Shown piece by piece: positions 31,363 through 40,552 of a DNA stretch of 64,000 nucleotides. The position numbers and the translations under genes are program-made. The first letter of the stretch is position 1; every line of letters starts with the position of its first letter. The stretch is from Paracoccaceae bacterium (GTDB lineage Bacteria > Pseudomonadota > Alphaproteobacteria > Rhodobacterales > Rhodobacteraceae), in the NCBI GenBank assembly GCA_016936395.1, contig JAFGXY010000036.1, positions 1-64,000 on the forward strand, read 5' to 3'. The notes beneath the pieces were generated by a model. It had not been told where the DNA came from, made no database searches, and saw nothing but the letters and a program-made list of their open reading frames with translations.

Positions 31363-32961
31363 TTATGCGCCTTCGAACAGCAGCGGCTTGACCTGCTGGA
31401 ACATGCCGGTCGATTCCAGCGTATCGACCACCTTTGGGTTGATCGCCTGATCCAGATACAGCAGCGCAATCGCATCTTCGCCGATGGCCGAGCGGCCAAG
31501 CGTGAAGTTGGCGATGTTGACGCCGTTCTTGCCAAGGGTCATGCCCAGAAGACCGATGATGCCCGGCACGTCCTCGTTGGTGGTGTATAGCATGTGCTCG
31601 CCCACCTCGGCGTCGATGGTGATGCCCTTGATCTGGATGAAGCGCGGCTTGCCATCGGAAAAGCAGGTGCCGGCGATCGAGCGTTCGCGCTTGTCGGTGA
31701 CCATGGTCACCTTGATGAAGGCGTCAAACGCACCGGACTTGTCTTGCCGGGTGGTCGAGATCTGGATGCCCTTTTCCTTGGCCACCACCGGGGCGGACAC
31801 TAGGTTGACATCCGGGTTCTGCGCCCGCAGCACGCCCGCGATGACCGACTGGTTCAGTGCCGCGATGTTCATCTCGGAGACCCGGCCATCGTAAAGGATG
31901 TTTATCGCCTTGATCGGCTCGTCGGTCATCTGGCCGATGAAGGCCCCCAGATGACCGGCAAGCTTGACCCAGGGGCCCATCACGGTGGCCTCTTCGGCGG
32001 TGACATTCGGCATGTTCAGGGCGTTGGTGACGGCACCGGTCAGCAGGTAGTCTGACATCTGTTCAGCCACTTGCAGGGCGACGTTTTCCTGCGCCTCGGT
32101 GGTGGAGGCACCAAGGTGCGGCGTGACCACCACGTTGGGCAGGTTGAAGAGCGGGTTTTCGACCGCCGGTTCGACCTCGAACACATCCAGTGCGGCGCCG
32201 GCGACATGGCCCGATTTCAGCGCTTCGGCCAAGGCGGCCTCGTCGATCAGCCCGCCGCGGGCGCAGTTGATGATCCGCACGCCCTTTTTGGTCTTCGCCA
32301 GATTCTCGCGCGACAGGATGTTGCGGGTCTTGTCGGTCAGCGGAACGTGCAGGGTGATGAAATCGGCGCGGGCCAACAGCTCGTCCAAGTCTACCTTGTG
32401 CACGCCCAGCATGGCCGCGCGCTCATCCGACAGGAAGGGGTCATAGGCCACGACCTTCATCTTCAGCCCGACTGCACGGTCGCAGACGATGCCACCGATA
32501 TTGCCGGCACCGATCACGCCAAGGGTCTTGTTGAACAACTCAACCCCCATGAACTTGGACTTTTCCCATTTCCCCGCATGGGTCGAGGCATTGGCCTCGG
32601 GGATCTGCCGCGCCACCGCAAACATCAACGCGATCGCGTGTTCCGCCGTGGTGATCGAGTTGCCGAAGGGCGTGTTCATCACGATGATGCCCTTTTTCGA
32701 TGCCGCCGGAATATCGACATTGTCGACGCCGATCCCGGCGCGACCGATGACCTTCAGCCGCGTGGCCCCGGCCAGCAGCTTTTCGGTGGCCTTGGTGGCC
32801 GAGCGGATGGCAAGCCCGTCATACTGGTCGATGACGGCGGCAAGCGCCTCTTTGTCCTTGCCGAGCTTGGGCATGTAATCAACCTCGACGCCACGGTCGC
32901 GGAAGATTTGCACAGCGGTTTCAGAGAGTTCGTCGGAAACGAGAACCTTGGGGGCGGCCAT
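31363..32961 (-). CDS. serA: D-3-phosphoglycerate dehydrogenase
   Basis: This is a 532-residue long-type PGDH: the NAD-binding Rossmann loop LGVIGAGNIGGIVCDRAVGLKM, the catalytic region INCARGGLIDEAAL and VEPAVENPLFNLPNVVVTPHLGAST with the active His, then an intervening (ASB) domain and a C-terminal ACT domain (DVPGIIGLLGMTLGKNGVNIANFTLGR). It oxidises 3-phosphoglycerate to 3-phosphohydroxypyruvate, the first step of serine synthesis, and the ACT domain suggests serine feedback. The start at 32961 has GGAG 6 nt upstream; an ATG at 32973 is possible. serC lies 89 bp upstream on the same strand. Confidence 0.97.
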   Translation of the reverse strand: MAAPKVLVSDELSETAVQIFRDRGVEVDYMPKLGKDKEALAAVIDQYDGLAIRSATKATEKLLAGATRLKVIGRAGIGVDNVDIPAASKKGIIVMNTPFGNSITTAEHAIALMFAVARQIPEANASTHAGKWEKSKFMGVELFNKTLGVIGAGNIGGIVCDRAVGLKMKVVAYDPFLSDERAAMLGVHKVDLDELLARADFITLHVPLTDKTRNILSRENLAKTKKGVRIINCARGGLIDEAALAEALKSGHVAGAALDVFEVEPAVENPLFNLPNVVVTPHLGASTTEAQENVALQVAEQMSDYLLTGAVTNALNMPNVTAEEATVMGPWVKLAGHLGAFIGQMTDEPIKAINILYDGRVSEMNIAALNQSVIAGVLRAQNPDVNLVSAPVVAKEKGIQISTTRQDKSGAFDAFIKVTMVTDKRERSIAGTCFSDGKPRFIQIKGITIDAEVGEHMLYTTNEDVPGIIGLLGMTLGKNGVNIANFTLGRSAIGEDAIALLYLDQAINPKVVDTLESTGMFQQVKPLLFEGA

Positions 32962-33009
32962 GATGGGCTCCATGAATGTGATTTGCGGGATGGCGGGGCG
33001 CAGGCCCCA

Positions 33010-33045
33010 CCCTATAAATGGGGATAGGGCGGGGTCACCCCCGCC
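33010..33045 (-). other. Overlapping hairpins between serC and serA
   Basis: CCCTAT/ATAGGG pair around an 8-nt loop, and GGCGGGG/CCCCGCC pair directly beside it, sharing two bases, so the two stems compete. They lie in the 89-bp gap between serC and serA. They could tune relative expression or simply protect mRNA ends. No T run follows. Confidence 0.35.
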
Positions 33046-33050
33046 GCAGG

Positions 33051-34208
33051 TCAGGCCGCTTGGGCTTGCGCCGCGATCTCGGCCTCGAACGCATGGGCGA
33101 TCCAGGGCATCAGCGCAGCGACATCGGCGGTTTCCACCGTCGACCCACACCAGATGCGCAGGCCCGCAGGCGCGTCGCGATAGGCACCGATGTCAAGGGC
33201 GACGCCGGCTTTTTCCAGCCGCTTGGCCACGGCCTTGGCGAAGGCCTCGCCGTCCTTGATGCGGTCGTCCACGAACTTCAGGCAGACAGAGGTGGTCGAG
33301 GCAATCTCGGGCGTCTCGGCCAGATTTTGCAGCCACGGGTTCGCGGCGCAGAAGTCCCACACCACTTGGGCATTGGCCGCCGCCCGGTCCACCAGACCGC
33401 GCAACCCGCCCACCGATTTGGCCCATTTCAGCGCCACCAGATAATCCTCAACCGCCAGCATCGACGGGGTGTTGATCGTCTCTCCGACGAAGATGCCCTC
33501 AATCAGCTTGCCCTTGGCGGTCAGGCGGAAAATCTTCGGCAGGGGCCATGCGGGGGTATATGTTTCCAGCCGTTCGACCGCGCGGGGCGACAGGATCAGC
33601 ACACCATGCGCACCTTCGCCGCCCAGCACCTTTTGCCAAGAGAAGGTCACCACATCCAGCTTGTCCCAGTCCATCTCCATTGCAAAGGCGGCAGAGGTCG
33701 CGTCGCAGATGGTCAGGCCCTGGCGATCGGCCGGGATGGCATCGGCATTGGGCAGGCGGCAGCCCGACGTGGTGCCGTTCCATGTGAACACAACGTCACA
33801 ATCGAAATCAACGGTCGCAAAATCGACGATCTGGCCGTAAGGGGCCTTCTTGACCACCGCGTCCAGCTTCAACTGCTTGACCACATCGGTCACCCAGCCT
33901 TCGCCAAACGACTCCCACGCCAGCATTTCCACCGGGCGGGCCCCCAGCAGCGACCACATTGCCATTTCGACAGCACCCGTGTCCGAGCCGGGGACAATGC
34001 CAATGCGGTAATCGGCGGGCACGCCCAGAACCTCGCGGGTCAGGTCAATGGCTTCCTTCAGCTTGGTCTTGCCAACAGCGGCACGGTGCGACCGGCCCAA
34101 GGGCGCGTCACCAAGTAGATCAAGGGAAAAACCGGGGACCTTGGCACAGGGGCCAGACGAAAAGCGCGGGTTGGCCGGGCGCGCAGCCGGGGCGATCAGG
34201 TCAGCCAT
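33051..34208 (-). CDS. serC: Phosphoserine aminotransferase
   Basis: This is a 385-residue fold-type-I PLP enzyme of the alphaproteobacterial/archaeal SerC type: [14 protein letters not shown] at the start, [30 protein letters not shown] and the Schiff-base Lys in [15 protein letters not shown]. It converts 3-phosphohydroxypyruvate and glutamate to phosphoserine. It is the first gene of a serC-serA unit, with serB divergent. A compact hairpin (34229-34246) lies 21 bp before the start codon, in the position of the known serC leader motif. Confidence 0.97.
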   Translation of the reverse strand: MADLIAPAARPANPRFSSGPCAKVPGFSLDLLGDAPLGRSHRAAVGKTKLKEAIDLTREVLGVPADYRIGIVPGSDTGAVEMAMWSLLGARPVEMLAWESFGEGWVTDVVKQLKLDAVVKKAPYGQIVDFATVDFDCDVVFTWNGTTSGCRLPNADAIPADRQGLTICDATSAAFAMEMDWDKLDVVTFSWQKVLGGEGAHGVLILSPRAVERLETYTPAWPLPKIFRLTAKGKLIEGIFVGETINTPSMLAVEDYLVALKWAKSVGGLRGLVDRAAANAQVVWDFCAANPWLQNLAETPEIASTTSVCLKFVDDRIKDGEAFAKAVAKRLEKAGVALDIGAYRDAPAGLRIWCGSTVETADVAALMPWIAHAFEAEIAAQAQAA

Positions 34209-34228
34209 GGTATCCTCACAGATAAATG

Positions 34229-34246
34229 CCCTTCGTTGGGGAAGGG
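34229..34246 (-). promoter_or_regulatory. Leader hairpin before serC, candidate serC RNA motif
   Basis: On the minus strand CCCTTC and GAAGGG form a 6-bp stem with a CCCAAC loop, 21 nt from the serC start codon. A conserved serC leader RNA upstream of serC-serA in alphaproteobacteria has been described (Rfam serC family), and position and gene order agree. I cannot confirm the consensus match by eye. Confidence 0.35.
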
Positions 34247-34317
34247 TGTCCCAAGGTTGCGTCTACAGACCCCGACCCTCTGGCACAAGGGGGAAATTCG
34301 TCGTAAAGCGGCGTATC

Positions 34318-34343
34318 CCCGCGCGAAAACGACGCGGGTTTTT
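34318..34343 (+). terminator. Hairpin with T run just upstream of serB
   Basis: CCCGCG and CGCGGG form a 6-bp stem with a 9-nt loop, followed by TTTTT, 18 bp before the serB start codon. On the plus strand this is a proper intrinsic terminator. No plus-strand gene ends nearby, so it may act as an attenuator in the serB leader. Confidence 0.5.
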
Positions 34344-34361
34344 CACACGGACTAAAGACCC

Positions 34362-35237
34362 ATGTTCATCGCCACCCTGCTGACCAACCCCGAAACGCCG
34401 ATCCTTGACCGCGCCGCGGTGGAATCCTTGCGCAACGCCTGGGGCGGCGGCGATGCGGTCTGGCTGAACCCCGGTGTCGCGGCTGAATTCGCGGTGCAAA
34501 CCATGCCCATGAACCTGTGGGAGGTTTGGGAGGGATTGCAGGACCTGCGCATCGACCTGTGCCTGCAACCAGCCACGAACCGACGCAAGCGCCTGCTGAT
34601 TGCCGATATGGATTCGACGATGATCCAGCAGGAATGTATCGACGAGTTGGCCGACGAGGCCGGGGTGGGGGCCTATGTTGCCGGCATCACCGCCCGCGCG
34701 ATGAACGGCGAGCTGGATTTCGAGGCCGCCTTGCGTGAACGGGTCAGCCTGCTGCGCGATCTGCCCGCCGCTACCGTCACCTCGGTGATCCGTGACCGCA
34801 TCACCCTGATGCCCGGCGGCCCGGCGCTGTTGGCCACGATGCGCGAAAACGGGGCCTATACGGCGCTGGTGTCGGGTGGGTTCACCGCCTTTACCGCGCG
34901 CATCGCAGCCACACTTGGCTTTGACGAACACCGCGCCAACACGCTTTTGATCGACGATGGCAAGCTGACCGGCCATGTCGCGGACCCGATCCTTGGCAAA
35001 CAGGCCAAACTGGACGCGCTCTTGGACATCACCGCCCGGCTTGGCATTACGCCGGAAGATGCGATAGCGGTGGGCGACGGCGCGAATGACCTTGCCATGC
35101 TGCACCGGGCGGGCGCGGGCGTGGCGCTGCACGCCAAGCCCTCGGTCGCCGCACAATGCGATTTGCGCATCAACCACGGCGACCTGACTGCCCTGCTGTA
35201 TCTGCAAGGCTATGCGCTCGAGGATTTTGCGGCCTGA
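34362..35237 (+). CDS. serB: Phosphoserine phosphatase
   Basis: This is a 291-residue HAD phosphatase: the nucleophile Asp and acid Asp are in IADMDSTMIQQECIDELAD, Ser of motif II in ALVSGGFTAF, Lys in GKQAKLDALLD and the motif III acidic pair in AVGDGANDLAMLHRAGAGVALHAKP. It makes serine from phosphoserine. An N-terminal ~75-residue extension precedes the catalytic core, as in other proteobacterial SerBs. It lies opposite serC with a 153-bp shared leader, so all three dedicated serine genes are within 4 kb. Confidence 0.97.
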   Translation: MFIATLLTNPETPILDRAAVESLRNAWGGGDAVWLNPGVAAEFAVQTMPMNLWEVWEGLQDLRIDLCLQPATNRRKRLLIADMDSTMIQQECIDELADEAGVGAYVAGITARAMNGELDFEAALRERVSLLRDLPAATVTSVIRDRITLMPGGPALLATMRENGAYTALVSGGFTAFTARIAATLGFDEHRANTLLIDDGKLTGHVADPILGKQAKLDALLDITARLGITPEDAIAVGDGANDLAMLHRAGAGVALHAKPSVAAQCDLRINHGDLTALLYLQGYALEDFAA

Positions 35238-35656
35238 CAGCCGGCGGAGCTTGCCAGTGGCAAGAGGTGATCGTTCTGCAGCTTTCAGGGGATTGGGCTA
35301 TGGCCTGTGCCAAAGGCTGTGGTCAGGACGATTGCTGTTTCTTGTTGTCCTTGCGCGCGGGGCCAAGAACATCGCAGCCAGACGAATGAACTGGCATCAC
35401 CGCGATTGGTGCCTTCCATGGCAGCGTCGCAAGCCCACAACGTGACGTGAAGACGCCTTTTCCGGAAGAGACCCTTTTTCGCGGCCTTTCGTTCAACGCG
35501 TTTGCGTGTTGCACGGGCCGCTGTGTCGGGACCGATTCACGGCGGTTGCGAAAGGGATGTCTGGATCGTGCATCGGTCCACCTTTGCGGATCAGGCGGAA
35601 TTGATTTGCCGCTCTGGCGTTGTCTCGGCACATCTTTGGAAAAATGCGGGGTTTCA
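35238..35656. other. 419-bp intergenic region before the subtilase gene
   Basis: No gene is recognised here. A perfect small hairpin CTTGCC-AGT-GGCAAG (35250-35264) follows serB without a T run. The plus-strand frame of the subtilase stays open back to 35447, but the extra 70 residues are Cys- and Arg-rich, lie before a clear signal peptide and look non-coding. I see no convincing -35/-10 pair. Confidence 0.5.
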
Positions 35657-37099
35657 ATGAATCTGAGTGGCCGGTCGTCCATTCCTGCCGTGTGCATCTG
35701 GCTTCTGCTGTCTCTGGTCGTGGTGCCATTGATCCTCGCTGGAACCCCCGCAGGCCCATGGACAGCAGCGTTTGCTGATGACGACGGCGGGGACGACGAT
35801 GATGACGACGACGACGATGATGACGGTGGTCGGCCGTCGCCCTCGGCCAAAGGCGACAACAGCGGCCAAGATGGCGCTGCAGGTGCGCGGTCAGGCAATC
35901 GTGGCGCAGAGGCGCGCGCCCGACGCAAGGTTGCCCAGCAGAACGCACGGCGGGGCGCGCAAATCGCATCCCCGCGTCCCGCCTTCGCGCCCGAAATCGT
36001 GGTCAGCGACCTGTCCGCACAAGACCTGTCCACCCTCGTGGCGGAAGGCTTTGTGCCGATTGAGCGTCGCACGATCACCACGCTTGCCGTCACGCTGGAC
36101 CGCTTGGCCGCGCCGCGCGCGGTGTCGTTGCAAGCAGCACGTGACAGGGTGCGGCAACTGCCCAGCGGTGGGGATGCCGATTTCAACCACTTCTATCGCA
36201 ACTCTCAGGTCACGGATTCACAAGCCGTGGCCTCTGCTGGAACTTGCGGTCATGAAAACTGCGCTGCCTGGGATATGATCGGCTGGACCGAAAGCAAGCC
36301 GGGGGCCGAGGCCTGCACGGTCACCACCGCGATCGGGATGATCGACACCGGCATCAACCCCGACCATGGCATCCTGGCCACCGCCAACCTGACCGTCTTG
36401 CCGCGTCTGTCCGCGGAAGGCCGGTCAGGCGCCGTGCATGGAACAGCGGTTGCATCGGTGTTGGTCGGCGACCCCGCCTCGCGCGTGCCCGGCCTGCTTC
36501 CCGGCGCATCCGTTCTGGCGGTGGATGTCTTCAGCCGAGTCGCGGGGGACGAACGCGCCGATGTTGTGTCTTTGGTGGAAGGGCTGGACGCCCTCGCCGC
36601 GCGGCAAATCCGGCTTTACAACCTGTCGCTGGCCGGCCCGGCCAACAGCGTGCTGTCGCGCATGCTTGACCGGTTGACCGACGAGACGGCGCTTGACGCC
36701 GTCATCGTCGCGGCAGCCGGCAACGGCGGGCCAACGGCACCGCCGGCATGGCCGGGGGCGCACCCGAAGGTGATCAGTGTCACGGCGGTGGACAGCCGCG
36801 GCCGCGTCTTTGCCAAGGCACAACGCGGCGATCACATCGACCTTGCCGCCCCCGGTGTGAACCTGCTGGCCGCCACCTCGATCAGGGGCGCGCGGGCGAA
36901 GTCGGGCACCTCATTTGCGGTGCCCTTTGTCACGGCAGCCGCGGCCGTGCTGATGTCCGGTCCGGGGCCGGTTCCGGGCAGCGCTGTGCGGGCAAAGCTG
37001 GGCGCCAGCGCCACGGATCTGGGTGCGCCCGGCCGCGATGCGGTGTTTGGCGATGGGCTGCTGTCGGCGGCGGCCTTGTGCACAAAAATCACGGAATAG
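35657..37099 (+). CDS. S8 (subtilisin-like) serine protease with acidic poly-Asp N-terminal region
   Basis: This 480-residue secreted protease starts with a signal segment (AVCIWLLLSLVVVPLILAG), then an extremely acidic tract with 11 consecutive Asp around residues 45-58, a basic stretch and a propeptide-like domain. The catalytic triad is Asp230 (GMIDTGINPDHG), His261 (AVHGTAVASVLVG) and Ser419 (SGTSFAVPFVTAAAAVLM); the oxyanion Asn is in VAAAGNGGP. The Asp tract is coded by mixed GAT/GAC codons, so it is not just a slippage repeat. Calcium binding or a flexible linker are possible functions. The protein is probably periplasmic or exported; its target is unknown. The start is chosen from the signal peptide. 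Confidence 0.86.
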   Translation: MNLSGRSSIPAVCIWLLLSLVVVPLILAGTPAGPWTAAFADDDGGDDDDDDDDDDDGGRPSPSAKGDNSGQDGAAGARSGNRGAEARARRKVAQQNARRGAQIASPRPAFAPEIVVSDLSAQDLSTLVAEGFVPIERRTITTLAVTLDRLAAPRAVSLQAARDRVRQLPSGGDADFNHFYRNSQVTDSQAVASAGTCGHENCAAWDMIGWTESKPGAEACTVTTAIGMIDTGINPDHGILATANLTVLPRLSAEGRSGAVHGTAVASVLVGDPASRVPGLLPGASVLAVDVFSRVAGDERADVVSLVEGLDALAARQIRLYNLSLAGPANSVLSRMLDRLTDETALDAVIVAAAGNGGPTAPPAWPGAHPKVISVTAVDSRGRVFAKAQRGDHIDLAAPGVNLLAATSIRGARAKSGTSFAVPFVTAAAAVLMSGPGPVPGSAVRAKLGASATDLGAPGRDAVFGDGLLSAAALCTKITE

Positions 37100-37149
37100 C
37101 TGCGGGCGTCGTGCGTTGTCGTGCCAGACACTAGCCCGAGGAGCCCGCC

Positions 37150-37857
37150 ATGATCCGCTTCACGCCCCCCGCCACCATCCGGTTTTCCTGTGAGCCCGCC
37201 GACGAAGGTGTCATCGCCGCGCCGGTGCCCGCCAAGGCCTATATCCCCGACTGGTTCCGCAAATTGCCCGCGGTGGACCCCGAGGTGGAAAGCACCAGCA
37301 ACACCGGGCTGACCGTCAAGCGCTGTCTGCCGTTTCTGGATGCGATGACAGCGGGCTGGATCATTCCGCTTGCCGCCACCGTGCGGCTGGAAGTCAGCGA
37401 GGGTGGTACCCGCGTTGATGCGGGCTGGGATTTCGACCGAACGATGGTGTCAAACCATGGCATGCATCAGGTCAGGGGCAACCCGATGGGCGCGCGCCCG
37501 CCATGCAAGTTCCACAATTTCTGGACCATCACCACGCCGCCGGGGTGGAGTTGTCTGTTCGTCAACCCGCTGAACCGCCCCAATGGGGTGTTCGAGGTCT
37601 CGGCGGCCGTGGTTGATACCGACACCTATCGCAGCCCGATCCACTTTCCGTTCTTCGCCACCGCCGAGAACGGATTCTATGTGATCGCAAAAGGCTCGCC
37701 GATCGTTCAGGTCATCCCGTTCAAGCGCGACACCGCCACGCTTGCTGCCGATATCGGGGCCGAGCGTCCGGAAGAAGCCACCGCACGCAAGAAGATCTTG
37801 CGCAACACTCAGGCGGGCACGGGATGGTATCGGGTCTTTGCCCGCGCGCCACGCTGA
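37150..37857 (+). CDS. Conserved hypothetical protein, unknown function (235 aa)
   Basis: The gene has a strong ribosome site (GAGGAG, 6 nt before ATG 37150) and normal codon use. The protein has no signal peptide or membrane segment. Conserved-looking blocks are YIPDWFRKLPAVDP near the N-terminus, TAGWIIPLAATVRLEV, CKFHNFWTITTPPGWSCLFVNPLNRP and HFPFFATAENGFYVIAKGSPIVQVIPFKRD, a pattern of all-beta proteins seen as uncharacterised proteins in phages and marine bacteria (possibly near DUF6065). I do not assign a function. It lies between the subtilase and manC genes on the same strand. Confidence 0.65.
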   Translation: MIRFTPPATIRFSCEPADEGVIAAPVPAKAYIPDWFRKLPAVDPEVESTSNTGLTVKRCLPFLDAMTAGWIIPLAATVRLEVSEGGTRVDAGWDFDRTMVSNHGMHQVRGNPMGARPPCKFHNFWTITTPPGWSCLFVNPLNRPNGVFEVSAAVVDTDTYRSPIHFPFFATAENGFYVIAKGSPIVQVIPFKRDTATLAADIGAERPEEATARKKILRNTQAGTGWYRVFARAPR

Positions 37858-37892
37858 TGCCGCCCGCGCGCCGAAATGACCTTGGGGCAGGC

Positions 37893-37912
37893 GTGCCGCA
37901 AGCGTGCGGCAC
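37893..37912. terminator. Perfect hairpin after the hypothetical gene
   Basis: GTGCCGCA and TGCGGCAC form 8-bp perfect arms with a 4-nt AGCG loop, 36 bp after the stop at 37857. There is no T run, so it is a probable mRNA 3'-end structure rather than a proven terminator. Confidence 0.4.
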
Positions 37913-38075
37913 TTCGGGCAGCAAGCGGTGGCGCCAGAGTGCGTGGTCTTTGCGCAGCAGCTCATGATCTTGGTATTGCCAAGCTCTGGACCTGAAACAG
38001 CGTTCTGGTGTAGGGGATACGGCAGTGACGGGCCGCCACGCGGCCTGCTCGTCGCCTTGCTGCAAGGGAGCCGGC

Positions 38076-39509
38076 ATGATCATCACGCCCGTTATCTTGT
38101 GCGGCGGCTCGGGAACCCGGCTTTGGCCGTTGTCGCGCAAATCCTACCCCAAGCAGTTCACCCGGCTGACCGGCGCGGGCACCTTGTTCCAGCAATCGGC
38201 GCAGCGGCTGTCCGGTTGCGACGCAGGCGTCAGCTTTTCTGCGCCCTTGGTTGTGACCAACGGCGACTTCCGCTTTGTCGTGGCCGAACAACTGGCCGAG
38301 GTGGGCATTGATCCCGGCCCGATCCTGATCGAACCCGAAGGCCGCAACACCGCGCCTGCGGTGCTGGCGGCGGCGGTCTATCTGGCGGCGCGCGACCCGC
38401 AGGCGGTGATGCTGGTCGCCCCGTCTGACCATGTCATTCCCGATGCGGCGGCGTTCCGGGCAGCGGTAGCGGCCGGGATGGCGGCGGTCGAGGCCGGGCG
38501 GATCGTGACTTTCGGCATCAACCCCGACCGGCCGGAAACCGGCTATGGCTATCTGCAACTGTCTGCCCGCCCCGATGGCAGCGGCGCTGCGATGGCGCTG
38601 ACCCGCTTTGTCGAAAAGCCCGATGCCACACGGGCGGCGCAGATGCTGGCCGACGGCAGCTATCTGTGGAATTCGGGGATATTTCTGTTCCGTGTCGCCG
38701 ATATTCTGGCGGCGTTCACCGCCCATGCCCCCGGCCTGATGGCCCCGGTGCAGGCGGCGGTGGCGCAGGCAAAGACCGATCTGGGTTTCTTACGTCTGGC
38801 CCCCGAGCCTTGGGCGCAGGCCGAGGACATCTCCATCGACTATGCGGTGATGGAAAAATCCGACCGGCTGTCGGTGGTGCCCTTTGCGGCGGGCTGGTCC
38901 GATCTGGGCGGCTGGGATGCGGTCTGGCGCGAGGCCGGACCGGACGATCGCGGTGTCGTCACCTCGGACAATGCCACGGCAATTGATTGCGACGGCACGC
39001 TGCTGCGCTCGAAATCCGAGGGGCTGGAACTGGTGGGCATCGGGTTGAAAGACATCATCGCGGTGGCGATGCCCGATGCGGTTCTGGTGGCCCATATGGA
39101 CCGGGCGCAGGATGTGAAAAAGGCGGTCGAGGCGCTGAAAGCCAAACGTGCCAAGCAGGCGCAGATCTTCCCGCGCGATTTCCGGCCCTGGGGCTGGTTC
39201 GAAAGCCTGGCGGTGGGTGACCGGTTTCAGGTCAAGCGCATCGTGGTCAATCCCGGGGGCGCGCTTAGCCTGCAAAGCCACCATCACCGATCCGAACACT
39301 GGATCGTGGTACAGGGTACGGCGAAGGTCACGGTGGACGATACCGTTCGGCTGGTGACGGAAAACCAGTCGGTTTACATTCCGCTGGGGGCCGTGCACCG
39401 GATGGAAAACCCCGGCAAGCTGCCGATGGTGCTGATCGAGGTGCAGACCGGCAGCTATCTGGGTGAGGATGACATCATCCGCTACGACGACATCTATGCC
39501 CGCGACTGA
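38076..39509 (+). CDS. manC: Mannose-1-phosphate guanylyltransferase / mannose-6-phosphate isomerase
   Basis: This 477-residue bifunctional enzyme has an N-terminal nucleotidyltransferase with ITPVILCGGSGTRLWPLSRKSYPKQF and FVEKPDATRAAQML, and a C-terminal cupin isomerase domain with RPWGWFESLAVGDRFQVKRI, LQSHHHRSEHWIVVQG and PLGAVHRMENPG. It supplies GDP-mannose for capsule, lipopolysaccharide or exopolysaccharide. The start at 38076 has AAGGGAG upstream. galE begins 20 bp after its stop, so the two form a sugar-nucleotide operon. Confidence 0.95.
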   Translation: MIITPVILCGGSGTRLWPLSRKSYPKQFTRLTGAGTLFQQSAQRLSGCDAGVSFSAPLVVTNGDFRFVVAEQLAEVGIDPGPILIEPEGRNTAPAVLAAAVYLAARDPQAVMLVAPSDHVIPDAAAFRAAVAAGMAAVEAGRIVTFGINPDRPETGYGYLQLSARPDGSGAAMALTRFVEKPDATRAAQMLADGSYLWNSGIFLFRVADILAAFTAHAPGLMAPVQAAVAQAKTDLGFLRLAPEPWAQAEDISIDYAVMEKSDRLSVVPFAAGWSDLGGWDAVWREAGPDDRGVVTSDNATAIDCDGTLLRSKSEGLELVGIGLKDIIAVAMPDAVLVAHMDRAQDVKKAVEALKAKRAKQAQIFPRDFRPWGWFESLAVGDRFQVKRIVVNPGGALSLQSHHHRSEHWIVVQGTAKVTVDDTVRLVTENQSVYIPLGAVHRMENPGKLPMVLIEVQTGSYLGEDDIIRYDDIYARD

Positions 39510-39528
39510 CGCGGGATCGGGGACGACG

Positions 39529-40512
39529 ATGGACAAGGTTCTGGTCACGGGCGGCGCGGGCTACATCGGCTCACACGCCTGCAAGGTTCTCAAAGCGGCA
39601 GGGTTCGAGCCGGTCACCTATGACAACCTTGTCACCGGCTGGCGCGACGCCGTGCGCTTTGGACCGTTTGAAGAGGGTGATCTGGCCGACCGCGCCCGGC
39701 TGGACCGCGTGTTTGCCACGCATCGCCCGGTGGCGGTGATGCATTTTGCTGCCCTCAGTCAGGTTGGCGAAAGCATGACAGACCCCGGCCGCTATTGGCG
39801 CAACAACGTGCTGGGATCGCTGACCCTGATCGAAGCCGCCTGCGCGGCGGGCTGTCTGGATTTCGTGTTTTCCTCGACCTGCGCCACCTATGGCGAACAG
39901 GATGGCGTGGTGCTGACCGAGGACAGCGCCCAGCACCCGATCAACGCCTATGGCGGATCGAAACGGGCCATCGAAGACATCCTGCGCGATTTCAGTGCCT
40001 CGCACGGACTGCGCCACGTGATCTTTCGCTATTTCAACGTGGCCGGCGCCGACCCCGAGGCGGAGGTGGGCGAGTTCCACCAGCCCGAGACGCATCTGGT
40101 GCCCTTGATGCTGGATGCCATCGCCGGCAAGCGCCCGGCACTGACCATTTATGGCACCGACTATGACACGCCCGATGGCACCTGCATCCGCGACTATGTG
40201 CATGTCATGGATCTGGTCGAGGCACATGTGCTGGGCCTGGGCTGGCTGCGCGCAGGCAAGGGAAACCGGGTGTTCAACCTGGGCACCGGGCACGGCTTTT
40301 CGGTGCGTCAGGTGATCTCGGCCAGCGGTCACGTGACCAATCGCGAGGTGCCCTTTGTCGAGGGCCCGCGCCGTCCGGGCGATTGCACGCGGCTGGTGTC
40401 AGGCTCGTCTCGGGCAATGGCCGAGTTGGGTTGGCAACCGCACCGCTCTACCCTGCCGCAAATGATCGCCGACGCCTGGCGCTGGCACCAAAGCGGCCAT
40501 TACGACCGGTGA
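39529..40512 (+). CDS. galE: UDP-glucose 4-epimerase
   Basis: This 327-residue short-chain dehydrogenase-type epimerase has the NAD-binding VLVTGGAGYIGSHACKVL, the catalytic Ser/Thr in SSTCATYGEQDGV and the Tyr-x3-Lys in NAYGGSKRAIEDIL, then YFNVAGADPEAEVGE and RDYVHVMDLVEAHV. It interconverts UDP-glucose and UDP-galactose. Start 39529 is chosen because the upstream in-frame ATG at 39463 lies inside manC. With manC it supports surface polysaccharide synthesis, which fits the nearby gene for a capsule-binding phage-like spike protein. Confidence 0.95.
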   Translation: MDKVLVTGGAGYIGSHACKVLKAAGFEPVTYDNLVTGWRDAVRFGPFEEGDLADRARLDRVFATHRPVAVMHFAALSQVGESMTDPGRYWRNNVLGSLTLIEAACAAGCLDFVFSSTCATYGEQDGVVLTEDSAQHPINAYGGSKRAIEDILRDFSASHGLRHVIFRYFNVAGADPEAEVGEFHQPETHLVPLMLDAIAGKRPALTIYGTDYDTPDGTCIRDYVHVMDLVEAHVLGLGWLRAGKGNRVFNLGTGHGFSVRQVISASGHVTNREVPFVEGPRRPGDCTRLVSGSSRAMAELGWQPHRSTLPQMIADAWRWHQSGHYDR

Positions 40513-40552
40513 TCCCTTTGGTGCGCGCACAGGCGCCAGCCTTAGGCGTTCT

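Noticed and set aside
35447-35656. N-terminal extension of the subtilase
   Set aside because: The extension would put 70 Cys/Arg-rich residues before a clear signal peptide.
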